From contig CM055105.1 in the NCBI GenBank assembly GCA_029204225.1, positions 48,123,688 to 48,187,687 on the forward strand: a stretch of 64,000 nucleotides of DNA, read 5' to 3'. The stretch is from Diphasiastrum complanatum. Taxonomy: Eukaryota > Streptophyta > Lycopodiopsida > Lycopodiales > Lycopodiaceae. Position numbers and translations under genes: made by a program. The notes beneath the pieces are model-generated. The model did no database searches. It had not been told where the DNA came from and was given only the letters and a program-made list of their open reading frames with translations. This document shows positions 19,996 to 30,946 of this stretch, piece after piece. The stretch's first letter is position 1. Every line of letters starts with the position of its first letter.

Positions 19996-21252
19996 CTCTG
20001 GTTGGCCTTCATCACTATAATTAAGTAATCCTATGTTGACTACTAGTAACTTTGCTTTTCTTCTCTTTTTATTTTGCAAAAATTCCTTAATTTCTTTTTT
20101 ATAATATTGGTTATCGTCTAATAACTGTTTAGAAGTTATATTGGGCATTCTAGAAACAAGGTCTTCGACAATATTATAAGAATGGTTTCTAAGTGGCGAC
20201 AGATCTCTAGGTATCTCGCTACTTATAACTGGATCTGAAAATGTCACTTTTTTAACTTTTCTAGTTTCTTCATCTAAAAACTTCTTAGCTTCTAAACTAA
20301 TATCAACATCATAATGTTTTTCATTAGACTTATCAAGCTTTAATTCCTTATTACTAGGAATTTTTACTAACTGTTCTGCAACCTTTGCTTTTTTTGTCGC
20401 GTTTTTTGCAGTTTTCGCAATTTTCGTCTTAGTTTTCTTCTTATCTTTAAGAGTTAAAGAATCTTTACTACTTCTTGTAGTTACTTTATTTACATTTTCC
20501 TCTAAATCTGGCCATTGATGATCTTGATCTAATAATTCAGACTCTACTTCTATCTTCTGAACTATCATGTCAGTGTTAGTCTTAGATGCCCGAAGGTTGT
20601 CTTTCCTAGGCGAGTTTACAAACCTTGCTTTAGATCGTGGTTGTTGTGGCTGAGGACATTCAGCAGTGACATGCCCTTCGCCTTTACAGTTAGCACAGAG
20701 TGCTACATATCTTGCTGATCTCCTGGGTTCAGGGCAATCAAGCGAATAGTGACCCGGGGCTCCGCAATTGTAGCACGAACCCCTTACTCTGGTTGGTGGA
20801 GTGGAATCTTGTGTTCCGCCACTTCGCAAAATAGTATACTGTTGACCAATACGTTGTTTCGGTATCATAATTTTTTGGTTAGTAGGAGTTGCAGTATAAG
20901 CTACCGCCTCATAATTATTAATTGGACAGACGAATAGTTCCTCTTCTAAATAATTAGTCTGTAAACTGGGACAGTTGGTCTTAGAATGACCTTCCTTCCC
21001 ACACGCGGTACACCAAACATTGGCGTTAGGCTTCGCTTTCTTTCGCTTGGCTTTAACATCAGATATTTGGACCTTTAGATCACTCATTTCTCTTGTTAAC
21101 AACTTAACACTTTTTCTTAATGGATCCATCTTTTCGGATTTCTCCATTCTTTTCTTTCTTTTTGAGTTTCTATTCTTAGTTTTCCTATAAGAAGATTCTT
21201 CTTCTGATGAGGAAGAATAAGATGAATACTCAGAAGATTCTTCCATATCCAC
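19741..21252 (-). pseudogene. G1 gag C-terminal region: three CCHC knuckles and linker to protease 1
   Basis: The 503-codon frame begins with an acidic Ser/Glu patch and a Lys/Arg-rich helix. Three zinc knuckles follow, each C-x2-C-x4-H-x4-C: CTACGKEGHSKTNC, CYNCGAPGHYSLDC and CANCKGEGHVTAEC (about residues 81-205). A long Lys-rich linker (residues 210-400) leads to protease 1. Knuckles bind the genomic RNA. Most plant gypsy gags have one or two, so three is notable. It follows the capsid part (21300-22194) after interruptions. Confidence 0.88.
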
Positions 21253-21299
21253 TGAATCAGATTCTGATTCAGACTCAGTAGATGTTTTAGATTCTTCTA

Positions 21300-22194
21300 T
21301 TCGTTTAAATTTGTGTTTTTACTACTTTTTCTTTCATTTTTTTGTCTTTCAAGAGGTTTCATAATTCTCGGCAGAGGCAATGACATCTTCTAAAGAAGTC
21401 ATCAAACCTTGTCGACAATAATAATCCATTTTCTTAGGCAAACCACCCAATAACCATTCATTTTGCATAGGAACTGGATACTGGGCTCCTAACTTTCCTA
21501 TTAAATTCTTAATCCTACGAGTATATTTCCTAAGTGATTCATTTGGCTTTTTTCAACAGAGTTAAGCTGAGCCAACAATCTAGTGGAATATCATATCTCC
21601 CTAAACTGTTTAAGGAATGCTGCTTTTGAAGCGTTCCAAGTATTAACTATTTCTGGTACTAATTGACTGTACCAAATCCTAGCCTACTTCCGCAGAAGAC
21701 CTGGCAAAATTCTAACTTTATCCTCGTCCGTCTACTCTTTGTTTTCTATGGTAATGGATTCAAATTGCGACATATAACTATCCGCATCTTCAGATGATGA
21801 TCTCTTAAAGAAATCATATCTGATTTTTGTAGATGTGGGTGGCGCTGGATTAGCCATATTAACAGATGGTGGTGAACTAGATGAATTTGGGGAATCTGAA
21901 TCTAAACTTCTCGGACAAAGAGTCTGAACTTGGTTCGGAAGTAGAATCAGACGAATCTGATTCAGGTGAATCTGTAGAACTTGGTATTTCAACGGATCTT
22001 TCCTCAAATGAATCTACAAATGCTATAGTAGCATGTAAAAGATCAATAAACGCTTCAGGTGTTAATCTTGTTCTACCTGGTGAGTTTTGCAAATTTTGCA
22101 AATACAAATCTCTAGACTTCCTATATGCTTCTATACGTTGTGCATGCTCTAAACGTCTCTGTTCAATAATTGCTTGAGAGTATGTTCTTGGCAT
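21300..22194 (-). pseudogene. G1 gag N-terminal and capsid region
   Basis: The start at 22194 (MPRTYSQAIIEQRRLEHAQR) gives a charged helix and then a Ser/Asp/Glu-rich stretch. A frame change near 21890 leads to FFKRSSSEDADSYMSQFE (21732-22007). Interrupted capsid-like sequence follows (RILPGLLRK, WYSQLVPEI, AAFLKQFREI), the pattern of a retrotransposon gag. Several stops lie between 21300 and 21730. It is the first gene after the primer site. Confidence 0.75.
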
Positions 22195-22260
22195 GCATTA
22201 CATGAGAAAGATTCGTAGATGTAATACACTTAAAAATATTGCAAAAGGTGAAATTCATCT

Positions 22261-22280
22261 CTCCGGCAATGGTGCCAAAT
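22261..22280 (-). promoter_or_regulatory. G1 primer binding site, tRNA-Asp type (Athila/Tat-like)
   Basis: On the minus strand, TGGCACCATTGCCGGAGA lies within this interval, 3 bases after the LTR end. It matches the Athila/Tat primer site (TGGCGCCGTTGCCGGGGA) except for three G-to-A changes, which fit decay of methylated CpG or CHG sites. It identifies G1 as a non-chromovirus Ty3/gypsy element. Confidence 0.75.
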
Positions 22281-22282
22281 TA

Positions 22283-23284
22283 TGTGGTGGCCTAGTTGTT
22301 ATAGATTTCCACAAAATCAATGAAGTATGTAGTATAAAAGGTTTGATCGTTCCCCAAGAGAGAGAATAATCTCATCTTTTGCATGGTAAATGTATGTATG
22401 ATGATAATTAGACTAGAGTGTCTAAAGTTCACAATGAATACTACAACGACATAACTGGTTATCCAAAGATATTTGGGTAAATTGGCATCCAGAAACACCA
22501 ATGATGAAACGATTTGGTCAAGGTCTGTAATTGTGAAAATTACTTTATCTTTCAGGCTCTTCAAGCATCAGGAAAATAGTTAGAACTGACAGCAACTAGC
22601 AATTAGATTCGTCAAGCAAAATCACATTAGCTAAAACTTCTTCTTAATCAAACACAGAGAATCAGTTTTTATCGCGGAAAGCAAACAAGACAGAGCCTCA
22701 ATCAATCCCATTATCTGAACACATAGCTCATTCAGAGTTGAAGGAATTTCTGCTAAAAGTTATGTTTAATTGCTTTGGCTAATTCCCTGCGCACATTAGT
22801 CAGAATTATTACTTGCTGGTGTCGCCTGAAAATCCGTGTTAGAGTAACTGAAATTCAGTATAACTTAAGAAATGTGTGTGACACAAACAGAACAGTATCA
22901 CAATCAATCACAAATGATACAAAATGTGTTCGCACAAATGATAAGAAGTAATTCTGTGAGAGATAACAGAAGGAAAGAATGTTCAAGCTATAAGAACTTG
23001 CTCTTCGCCCTCTATTGATACTCAGCTCTGCGTAGAAATGCGTATGTACAATGACACATAGTGTTATCCTTATAGGAATGTTCTTCAGTCTCAATGTCGC
23101 TTACGAACCATCAAATGTCGGTTCTGAACTTCTGTTGCGTTTCTTTAGAACGTCGCAACTTCTACTCAAAATAGGCCTTTACATGTATTTAGACACTATA
23201 GCACATTTTATATATATGGAAATTGAAATTTTTTACAATATATGACAAAATTTGGATAATGTGAGATTATAAGACTCTACACCA
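22283..23284 (-). repeat. G1 5' LTR, minus strand (outer border approximate)
   Basis: The LTR ends CCACA at 22283, three bases before the primer site. Its outer start is likely TGGTGTAGAG at 23284, where the TGCGAGAGTTA array begins; this border is a guess from the TG dinucleotide and the change of texture. No second copy is visible below 14400, so the 3' LTR is missing. Open frames inside it are not taken as genes. Confidence 0.5.
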
Positions 23285-24040
23285 GTGAGAGATAACCCTC
23301 GCTTGACTAACAACAGCTCCAAGGTACTGTCCCAGATCTGCACAGAAGCCTGCGAGAGTTAATTCCAAGCAGATTGCAAAAATTAGAGAGAAAAACCATA
23401 AAAATTCAAAAAATCCTTATAAAAAACCAAAAAATTCAAATCTTCATAAGAACTCTCGTAGAGCTTTTGGAAGTTCCATCTTAGTAAGACTAGGACACAG
23501 AGAGTCTTGTGAGAGTTAGTTCACTTTTTAACTGCCTATGCGAGAGTAAGAGACGGGGAAATACCAGAGAATCCTTATGGACACTAAAATTTTTAGTTCC
23601 AGTGGTCAAGAACCCTTGCAGAAAATTTTGAAGCTCCATCTCAGTGAGACTAGGACACAGAAGAGTCTGTGAGAGTTAGTTTGATTCCAGTGAGTAGAAA
23701 ATTGGGTTTAAGTGCTAAAAAATTACTAAAAAGTGAAGATCCAGCAAATCCTTCAAGAGAGAACTCTTGCAGACCATTCCAAATGATCCAGAATGTCAAT
23801 TTCCATTAGTGACGAAGCATGTGAGAGTTAGTACTAGTTATTGGTGAAAAAAAAAAATCAAGCCAAATTAGTGGATCTGAACCCTCGCAAACAGTGAATT
23901 TTTCACTTATTGCAAGAATTAACCCTTGTATCTTAGATGAAGCTCCTGTAATCCTGGCGAGATATATCAAAATTTTTGACTGCAAAACAGCTAAAGAACT
24001 CTCGTATAGCCAACCTTCACACTATTAACCCTCGCAGACC
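23285..24040. repeat. Array of TGCGAGAGTTA motifs in both orientations
   Basis: At least a dozen copies of TG(C/T)GAGAGTTAG or its reverse complement AAC(T/C)CTCGCA occur in 750 bp. Examples: 23294, 23352, 23446, 23509, 23545, 23613, 23671, 23766, 23829, 23880, 23998 and 24028. Two units of ~74 bp are similar (23446-23522 and 23613-23682), both containing AGACTAGGACACAGA. The array lies just upstream of a plus-strand gypsy gag and may be the LTR or leader of G4. Confidence 0.75.
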
Positions 24041-24046
24041 AGATCA

Positions 24047-25036
24047 GTGGAAAGATCTGCATCAGATCCAACTATAATCAAAATCTCAGAACAATCAGTG
24101 CAAGGAATAAAATGTTATCAAGGAAAAACCACTATAAGAGGTCTGAATCCTCAATACCGGCCTATCAAATTGATCATATCCATAAGATCAAGATTGTATC
24201 CCACTTTACCAGCAAGATCCAACTACCTTGGACTCTACCATTGGATGAATCTGAGATCTGGACGATCAGTAGCAAGAAGGACAATGAATTTTGGACACCA
24301 CAACTCGTACCTGTTGCTCCCTTGCAAGCAGTCCGGAGGGCACCTCGGATGGAGATACCAAAATACGATGGATCATCAGATCCCATCCTCTTCCTCCAAA
24401 TCTACGAACAAGCTTGTAAAATCTACAATGATCGGACACCTACAGAGAAGTTGATGTTGTTTCCCATGTCACTAGTAGCTGTGGCTCAAGATTCGTTTTT
24501 CAACTTGTCAGAGAAAGAAAATTCCACTTGGAGAGTGGTTAAAGTGGCTCTCATCACGCACTTTAGACCAAGGAAGTTCCTAGAAGGCCCGTTTCTCTTG
24601 TCCAGCAAGGTCAAAATGGGAAAATAAAATGGTCAAGGACTATATTGAGCGGGTCAAACATCTACAATCCGAGTGCAGTGCAGCCCTAATGCCCGATTAT
24701 GTGGTGATCATGTGGTTCCTTGCCAAGTTACCATGTAACATCAAAAGAGAATTGAAACGATGAGATTAGTACGTTACTCTACAAGAAGCTATGGAGGATG
24801 CCATCAGGGAAGAGAATGAGAGATCAGACAACGAATATCCAACCACCCATAATCCTACTCTCTCGATAGCGTCATCATCATCAAATACTTCCACTCTATC
24901 CACAAAACTGTTGTTGGAACAAATGACAAAATTACACAAACAGCAGATGGAGCAACTTATGGCACAGTTTGATCAGAAACTGAAAGTCTTACAAGGAGCT
25001 GTAGCGACAACGTCCAATCCACCAAAACAGAACTAG
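24047..25036 (+). pseudogene. G4 Ty3/gypsy gag (plus strand)
   Basis: The frame 24112-24627 carries the gag capsid pattern: MEIPKYDGSSDPILFL, then a helical region with a conserved Trp (STWRVVKVALITHF). The frame shifts near 24620 and continues (KDYIERVKHLQSEC, then 24791-25036) with a Gln-rich coiled C-terminal segment (LHKQQMEQLMAQFDQKLKVL). After 25036 a Cys-containing remnant (NVWCSVC) hints at the first half of a zinc knuckle before the sequence changes to minus-strand material. Protease and pol are missing. Confidence 0.8.
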
Positions 25037-25089
25037 CTACAGTATCTCCGTCGCAAAAATGTATGGTGTTCAGTATGCACCTTCATGTG

Positions 25090-25445
25090 CATCTGGCCTA
25101 AATCAAGTAGTAGTTTTGGCTGATAACTCCTCCAACTCAGCAAGTTCCTCCTCGACAAGTGCTTTGTCATTCTCGAGTGAAATCAAAAACTTGACTTGAA
25201 AATTTTTTAGCATTCGGTCTTGGAGAGGCTGTAGTTTTGACTAATCTATCTGAATTAGTCCAGAGCTGCTGCATAGTTGTCAGACAGTTTCTGTCTTTAT
25301 TCTCTTGAGGCCTTCATCATGAAGCTTGGTCTACAGAGAAGCCTTTTCTGCTCTGACCTTATTGAGTTCAGCTGTCAACGAATTCTACAAATCTATAGAT
25401 TTGGCCTAAGGTGCCTTATTGGTATCTTCTAATGACCGGGCTTCG
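25090..25445 (-). pseudogene. Coiled-coil-like fragment
   Basis: Minus-strand translation with three stops gives heptad-like, Glu/Lys/Leu-rich sequence (SLTAELNKVRAEKASL, ENDKALVEEELAELEELSAK). It resembles the G1 coiled coil in style only, so it may be a second accessory-ORF fragment. It abuts a copia integrase out of frame. Confidence 0.35.
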
Positions 25446-25730
25446 TCTTGAAAGCATTGAACACTTCAAATTTTTTCTTAAAGTAGTAGATTGTCATCAT
25501 CCGGTTGTAATCATCGATGAAAGTTAGAAAGTATCTCGATCCAAAGAAGGAAAAGAAGGAGTTTACTTTCACCGGTCCACAAACATCTAAGTGGACGAGC
25601 TCAAGGATGTCCTTGGCTCTTCTTCCCTCATGTACAAATGGACTTCAATGTTGCTTGTCTTTCTGATAGGCTTCACAGGAGTTGGTGTCGATTACTAATG
25701 TGCGAAGTAGATCTTGAGTCGCTTACTACG
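25446..25730 (-). pseudogene. C7 copia integrase fragment
   Basis: The minus strand reads SCEAYQKDKQH, LVHLDVCGPVKV (first catalytic Asp), RYFLTFIDDYNRMM and FKKKFEVF. These are the zinc-finger end and core start of copia integrase. It stops before the second Asp. The gag of the same element follows at higher coordinates with protease missing between them. Confidence 0.8.
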
Positions 25731-25734
25731 TCGT

Positions 25735-26190
25735 AGTCATGCTGCCCATAGCTGGTTGAAGCCTCATCGAATATCTTGAAGGCTTCATCGCTCTTGTCTG
25801 CATTCTTCAACGATTATGCAACATTGGATCCAACTGGTTGTCATCCCATCCCAAGCTTTGTAACTGATTGTGTAGGTGCATCACTGATGCTGTTGTCCTC
25901 ACTTCATAAAACTGTTTTAGTTTCTTCTATGCTTCATGGATACTTTCGCAATCTTCAATCTGCATTTCTTTGTTTATGGAAGATACAATGACCGTCATTG
26001 CATGTTCATCCTTTCTGATCCATTCTACTCTCCTCGGGTCTCTCTCTGGAGGCTTTTCTTCTGTGAGATCGGTCACTGACCATATCCTTTACCCTTTAAG
26101 AGTGTTTTGATCTTGAACTTTCATACTCGGTAGTTTGTGTCATCAAGATTGTTGTAATCCTAGTCTGAATCATAGTAGCCATATTCCATG
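25735..26190 (-). pseudogene. C7 copia gag remnant
   Basis: Minus-strand sequence starting near 26185 (MATMIQTRITTILM) gives a gag N-terminus like those of C8 and C10 (..SKICTIL.., ..DKITTIL..) with many stops and shifts. A segment near 25860 reads LHNQLQSLGWDDN. It leads into integrase with no protease, so an internal deletion removed it. Confidence 0.55.
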
Positions 26191-26539
26191 TCTGATAAAT
26201 TTTTGAATTGGAATGTGCAGAAGCGCTGTAGGAGCGCATTGGATTAGCAGGACCTAGATACTCAACTACAGATCACAGACACTACAGCAATCAATCAGGA
26301 AATAATAGATGCAACACAACAATCGTAGTTGGAAGAACATAAGTATTTGTATTTTGATTTGTTTGAGAGTGAATCGCCAGTATCTTGCTCGTTGGTGTTC
26401 TGCTCTTGGAAGATTTTTGCTTACATCTAATCTGAATTCTATCCTATACTTAACATGCACGATTTTGTCTTCTTTGCCTGGCTCTGTTAGATTTATCAGT
26501 TGAGTGTGAGTCGGTCCCTTGTAGACTTGTTTTTCTTTC
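26191..26539. other. C7 leader or unassigned sequence
   Basis: This lies upstream of the C7 gag on the minus strand. No primer-site match or LTR border is evident, and the short frames on both strands look incidental. Confidence 0.3.
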
Positions 26540-27610
26540 TCCTAATTTGCATCAGGCTCCTTTTGTGCCTTTTATCACCACGTCATCCAAGGTGTAACTC
26601 TTGAAGTTTTTTGGCACATCATAAACTAGTGTCTTACTCATTTCTTCCTTCAAAAGATTGAGCTTAGTTTGATTCATGAGTAATAATTTTTGCATTGCTT
26701 TTGACATTCTTGAAACTAATGTCGAAGCTTGGTCTGATAACCCTTGAGCTATAGGTTGAGCAACTTTCTTCTTTTCTTATTTATTACTTATGGTTGTTGA
26801 TGCTTCTTTGCTCATCTTCTGGTGAGGTTCTTTGACATTTACTATATGGTTCCTAATGTCTACATCCACCATGGCTATGGCCTCTTCGAGTAGGTCACTC
26901 TAGCTAATCATCTAATTGTATCTTCGCTTTTGTTGATTATTCTTTGGTACAAGAGCTTTCGGTGGTGGCATCTTGGAGACTTTAGCATGTGGAGACTTCT
27001 GAGGTGGCTGAACTAGGGTATTTGTTGAATTCCACAACATGTAGGCTCTGCTCATCTGTTAGCTTGACTTCCTCATTGTAGGATCTGCTCATCTGTTAGC
27101 TCGACTTCCATGTGGTGTAGGATCTGCTCATTTTTTAGCTCGACTTCCTCATTGTAAGAAAGTGCATGTTGCCAAGGAACTAGATCATCTTCAACAGGTT
27201 CTAGAATAGGTTCTGTTGACAGCCATTCTACATTCATTATATTCATCCCGTATGAGATAGGCATATCCAGGCTGAATCCTCATGGTGGTGATGTGCTAGG
27301 TTCTGAATTTGAATCATGATCTAGATGACATGTATGCCCAGCCATACAATCAACTATTGCCAATGCATCCATCCACAAAATGGTACCAGTTTGCGAATCA
27401 TAGTGAACACCCATTGTAGCTTTCATGTGATCAATGTTGTGGTCTATTGTGGAGGTATTATCATCAACCTTGGGGTGGAAAAATGTTTCATTGCCCATGT
27501 GGAGGGATCCACCTTTATTGCCCGCTCTGTGTTTATGAAATTGGTTTTCCAATCATGAACTACTTGTGCAACTCATAACCAGGGTCAACCCAACAAAATC
27601 TGATAGATGT
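26540..27610 (-). pseudogene. G5 gypsy protease-end and linker, copy B
   Basis: Minus-strand frames at 27280-27552 and 27073-27264 read ...DHMKATMGVHYDSQTGT, LDMPISYGMNI, EPVEDDLVP. They are paralogous to copy A at 28766-29120 (LGVHYDLQTKD, LDMPITYGIN, SIEDDLI). A degenerate protease end (YQILLG.P.L) lies at about 27600-27550. Within 27062-27150 the phrase GTAGGATCTGCTCAT(..)GTTAGCTCGACTTCC recurs three times at ~45-bp spacing. The copy lies downstream of RT, so the order is duplicated. Confidence 0.6.
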
Positions 27611-27689
27611 TGGGTATTTTAGGAACATCCATCACCACAAATGTGATGACAAATTGTACCTTTGCTACTTTACTATGTCATCTACAATT

Positions 27690-28190
27690 TATTTCGGCTG
27701 CACAAATAGGAATAGGTTTTTCATTCAGTGGGAAAAGCTATTTTTTGTTGATTCTATGTTGCTATCTTCACCTAATTATAACCACTTAATCCATCCAAAA
27801 AACTATAGGCTTCAACTCTTGTTACTCAATCCAAGATACTTTATGTGAATGGCAATGGAAGATGATCATTTGTTGTGATTGCATTTGATGTCTTAAAGTT
27901 CACAGAAATTTGCATTTTGTCATTGTTCTTGGGTATTATCACTATTGGTGATACTCAATTTTTATGCTTGATTTCAATAATGAAATCGGCATCAAGCAAC
28001 TCCTACAATTCTTTGTTGATGAACTCAGTATAATTTGGATTGCAACAATATAACATACTCATGTTTGGTAAAGCTCATGGTTTTAACGAAATAGTATGTT
28101 GTACCACTGATGTAGGAATTCTTTTGAGGTCCTTGTATGACCATGAAAAACAATATTTATGCTTCATCATCAACCTACACAACTTAGAGA
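27690..28190 (-). pseudogene. G5 gypsy reverse transcriptase fragment
   Basis: On the minus strand, with stops, the reading is FSWSYKDLKRIPTSVVQH, ELLDADFIIEIKHKN.VSPIVIIPKNN and AYSFLDGLSGYN. These are the N-terminal finger and palm blocks of Ty3/gypsy RT. The catalytic YxDD part is missing, replaced by linker copy B. Confidence 0.8.
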
Positions 28191-29220
28191 ACTATGCTGA
28201 AGATAATTATGATCCTACTTGTATGATCTTATATTCTTCACCTGGTTTAGCTAGATTCATTGGTTGCATTCAAGCTGGACTATCAAATATGTGCTATATT
28301 TATGGACTATTTTTATAAAATTTTCACTGGGCATTTGGTAGCATAATTACCACATTATCCAAAATATAACTTTTGAATTGTTCAAGCAAATCATATCGTG
28401 GTTTTCTTTCCTTTTGTTCCTCCAATAGATTGATCTTCACTTTGCCCTTTGAGGCTGATTTCTTTGCAATCGAAGATTTTTGTTTCATTGAGTTATGGCT
28501 AAAAGAGTCATTATTCTTTTACCTTCATCCAACTTGATTTTGGCATTCACTTTTTTAATTGCTTCATCTGGAAGTTACTCCATTTGAGAACTTCATTATA
28601 ACATTTCTTTGCCGATATCTTTATCACAACTAAAGTTGGTCTGAAATTTTTTAAAACAACTGCTCATGGTGGCTTTGGTAGAAGTTTATAAGAAATTTAT
28701 TGTGTGCCAAATCTAGATGGATCCATATGGAAAATAGTCTACTCATATTCAATTCAGCTCCCTCATCATAGGATAAAGCTATGATCCATTGATATGAGAT
28801 CATCTTCTATTGAATAGAAAATTGGATCAACTATAATCCAAACAACAATCACCGAATTTATGCCATAGGTTATGGGCATATCTAAGATGCGCTCATTGGG
28901 AGGTGCAATACTCAGTCCCGATTCTTCATTGTGCCAACACATATAATCTACCATGTAGTCAACAAGTGTTAGTGCTTCATTCCAATTTATATCTTTTGTT
29001 TGCAAATCATAATGAACTCCTAGCACTTTGCCTCACAATCTATATGGTATGGTCCATGGTGGAAGAATCATCATCAATGTCCAAGTGGCTAGATCCACTT
29101 TTAATGCTCTTTTAATGGCAACACATAGGTACATTTCACACACCAAATCTCAACATGACAAATGTTTGGCTCGAGCTACATCACTTTCTACTTTTGGCCT
29201 AATCATGCTCTAACATGTGT
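28191..29220 (-). pseudogene. G5 gypsy protease-end and linker, copy A
   Basis: This contains the frame 28766-29026 (LGVHYDLQTKDINWNEALTL) and degenerate Lys-rich linker sequence leading into RT at 28190. It matches copy B in order. Protease active-site sequence is not recognisable. Confidence 0.55.
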
Positions 29221-29804
29221 ACTTGCCTATTTTGCCTCTAATGCCAAAAATGGTCTAATCACCTACTTACACATGGATAGATGTCTCTAAAATTTCAAGT
29301 ACCCCTAACTCAACATGACTAAGTTAATCTGGACTATTTTCCATGCTTGGGAACATGCTCTACACATGTGATATTTACTCTCATACAAAAAAATCCAAAG
29401 TATCCAAGCTAGATTTTGCCAATTTTTCACAATTTTGCATACAACTTACACAATCTTTGTTGTTGTGTGGTTGCATAGATGGTATAGTACTCATTAATCG
29501 TAGTCATGGAATCGTTCAATTGGCCCTATATACTGAACTATATCTTGAGTTGAAATAAATTCTACTTCTTCCTAATTCACTTGAACTCCCAAATAAATTG
29601 AAAGATCTATGCTAGCTTCCTTATTATGTCATAATACACCATTGGTATGTCATTATAAAGAAAGAATCTTCAGCAAAAAGATTTTGGAAAGAAAAAACAT
29701 CAAGACTCAAATATCCAACAATGGTGGTGATCAGGCTTACAACAAGTTTCTCAACATATGTAGCACATATGAAAACCAATTTCCAACCTCAATATTACTT
29801 CTAG
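29221..29804. other. Unassigned interval
   Basis: AT-rich sequence without a recognised domain or repeat border. Short open frames on the plus strand lack family resemblance. Confidence 0.4.
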
Positions 29805-30743
29805 TGAAGAAACAAAACGTTTCTAATTACAAAGCTTTGCTAGCTCAGCCCTCTTCCTGACGACGATGTTCGCGAACACGAAAGTCAAGAGACACGAAGC
29901 ACAAAAGATTCGCGAACATTTGACGAGAAGACACGAACACAAAAGATTCGCGAACGAGAATCTTTTGCGGTCGAGCACGAGAAAGTCAGACGACGAAGAC
30001 AAAACCAACGACACGACACTAAAAACGTCGCGAAACCTTTTCTGCCCTCACGCTCCAAGGAGTACCAGCGAAGATCATGAAAGTACTTAGAAGTACAGAT
30101 ATCTGACCTGATGGCATGGTGTCAGTAGATACACTCTAGGTCGTGGCTAATCTGCCACTCTTTTTTTAGTTGTAGATGATTAGTCACTCTAATCTTAAAG
30201 GTTACATAGAACGACTATATACTTGCTGGATATACTTGATATAGAAGATACAGAACACACATACAGTGTTGCAATCTGATGCTAGTAAGCAATCAAGACG
30301 AAATACAGACAAGAAGTTCGTCAGGATCCATAGTGATCCACAAGTCCGCTAGCAAGCGAGACATCCACTCGTGAGAAAACTGTATTTCTCTCACGCCAAC
30401 GCACTGTGTGGATCTGCATGCAGTGCCAGAAGAATCAAAAAAAAATTAATAGATGATCTTGTAGTCATTGAGCGCGTGTCTTCCTTTATGTTGTATGATC
30501 TTGAATTCAAATGTGTCTGTTATTATTCGTGTGTCTGATTCTCCATTCATTTCAATTTCACACATGGGTTGTATTTGTTGAATGCTGCATTTATTTATAA
30601 ATGTAGATTAGCAGTGCCTGACTACATCTTGGAGGACTGTAGGAGTGATTCAGTCGGCAATGTCCAGCAACCGCATCTGAACTCCATCCGAATTACAAGA
30701 GAATTGAAGTTGCTTCACTTTCACGACAATTTTGTGACTACGC
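29805..30743 (+). repeat. C8 left LTR, plus strand (939 bp)
   Basis: It starts TGAAGAAACA, as the C14 LTR does, and ends ACGCA before the primer-site motifs. The upstream part (29866-30035) is an array of TTCGCGAA-type palindromes. The conserved core follows: AAGTAC...GATCTGACCTGATGGCATG, CTGCCACTC, GCAAGCGAGACAT, CTCTCACGCCAACGCACTG. C13, C14 and the inverted copy at 32457 share this core. Confidence 0.85.
29866..30035. repeat. TTCGCGAA motif array in the C8 LTR
   Basis: Perfect TCGCGA palindromes occur near 29870, 29910, 29950 and 30029, with further decayed copies (CACGAA, GACGA) between them. The array occupies the U3 part, upstream of the conserved LTR core. Confidence 0.8.
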
Positions 30744-30750
30744 ATTCCCT

Positions 30751-30843
30751 TTGTATCAGAGCATATCACCAATCCAATTCCTTTTCGATAGTGGTACCAG
30801 AGCATATCACCAACCCATTTTGTCTCCTCGGTGGTATCGGAGC
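30751..30843 (+). promoter_or_regulatory. Triple primer-binding-site motifs of C8
   Basis: Three matches to the initiator-Met primer site follow the LTR at regular spacing: 30751-30762 (TTGTATCAGAGC), 30792-30803 (TGGTACCAGAGC) and 30832-30843 (TGGTATCGGAGC), 41 and 40 bp apart. The first two are followed by the same ATATCACCAA, so a ~41-bp unit was duplicated. No copy is perfect. Confidence 0.8.
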
Positions 30844-30946
30844 CTACCTATCTTGTCATGTTCTGACATAGCCAAGAAGCTATCAGATCCAGGAGGCCAA
30901 GCATTCAGACAAACACCCATCAACGAGGGAACAGACTTCATAAGCA

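Noticed and set aside
24174-24386. Minus-strand open frame opposite the G4 gag
   Set aside because: Shadow of the gag frame; no coding features of its own.
30569-30871. 100-codon frame mirrored by 32420-32632
   Set aside because: Both lie in the C8 LTR and leader, on the two inverted copies; non-coding repeat similarity.
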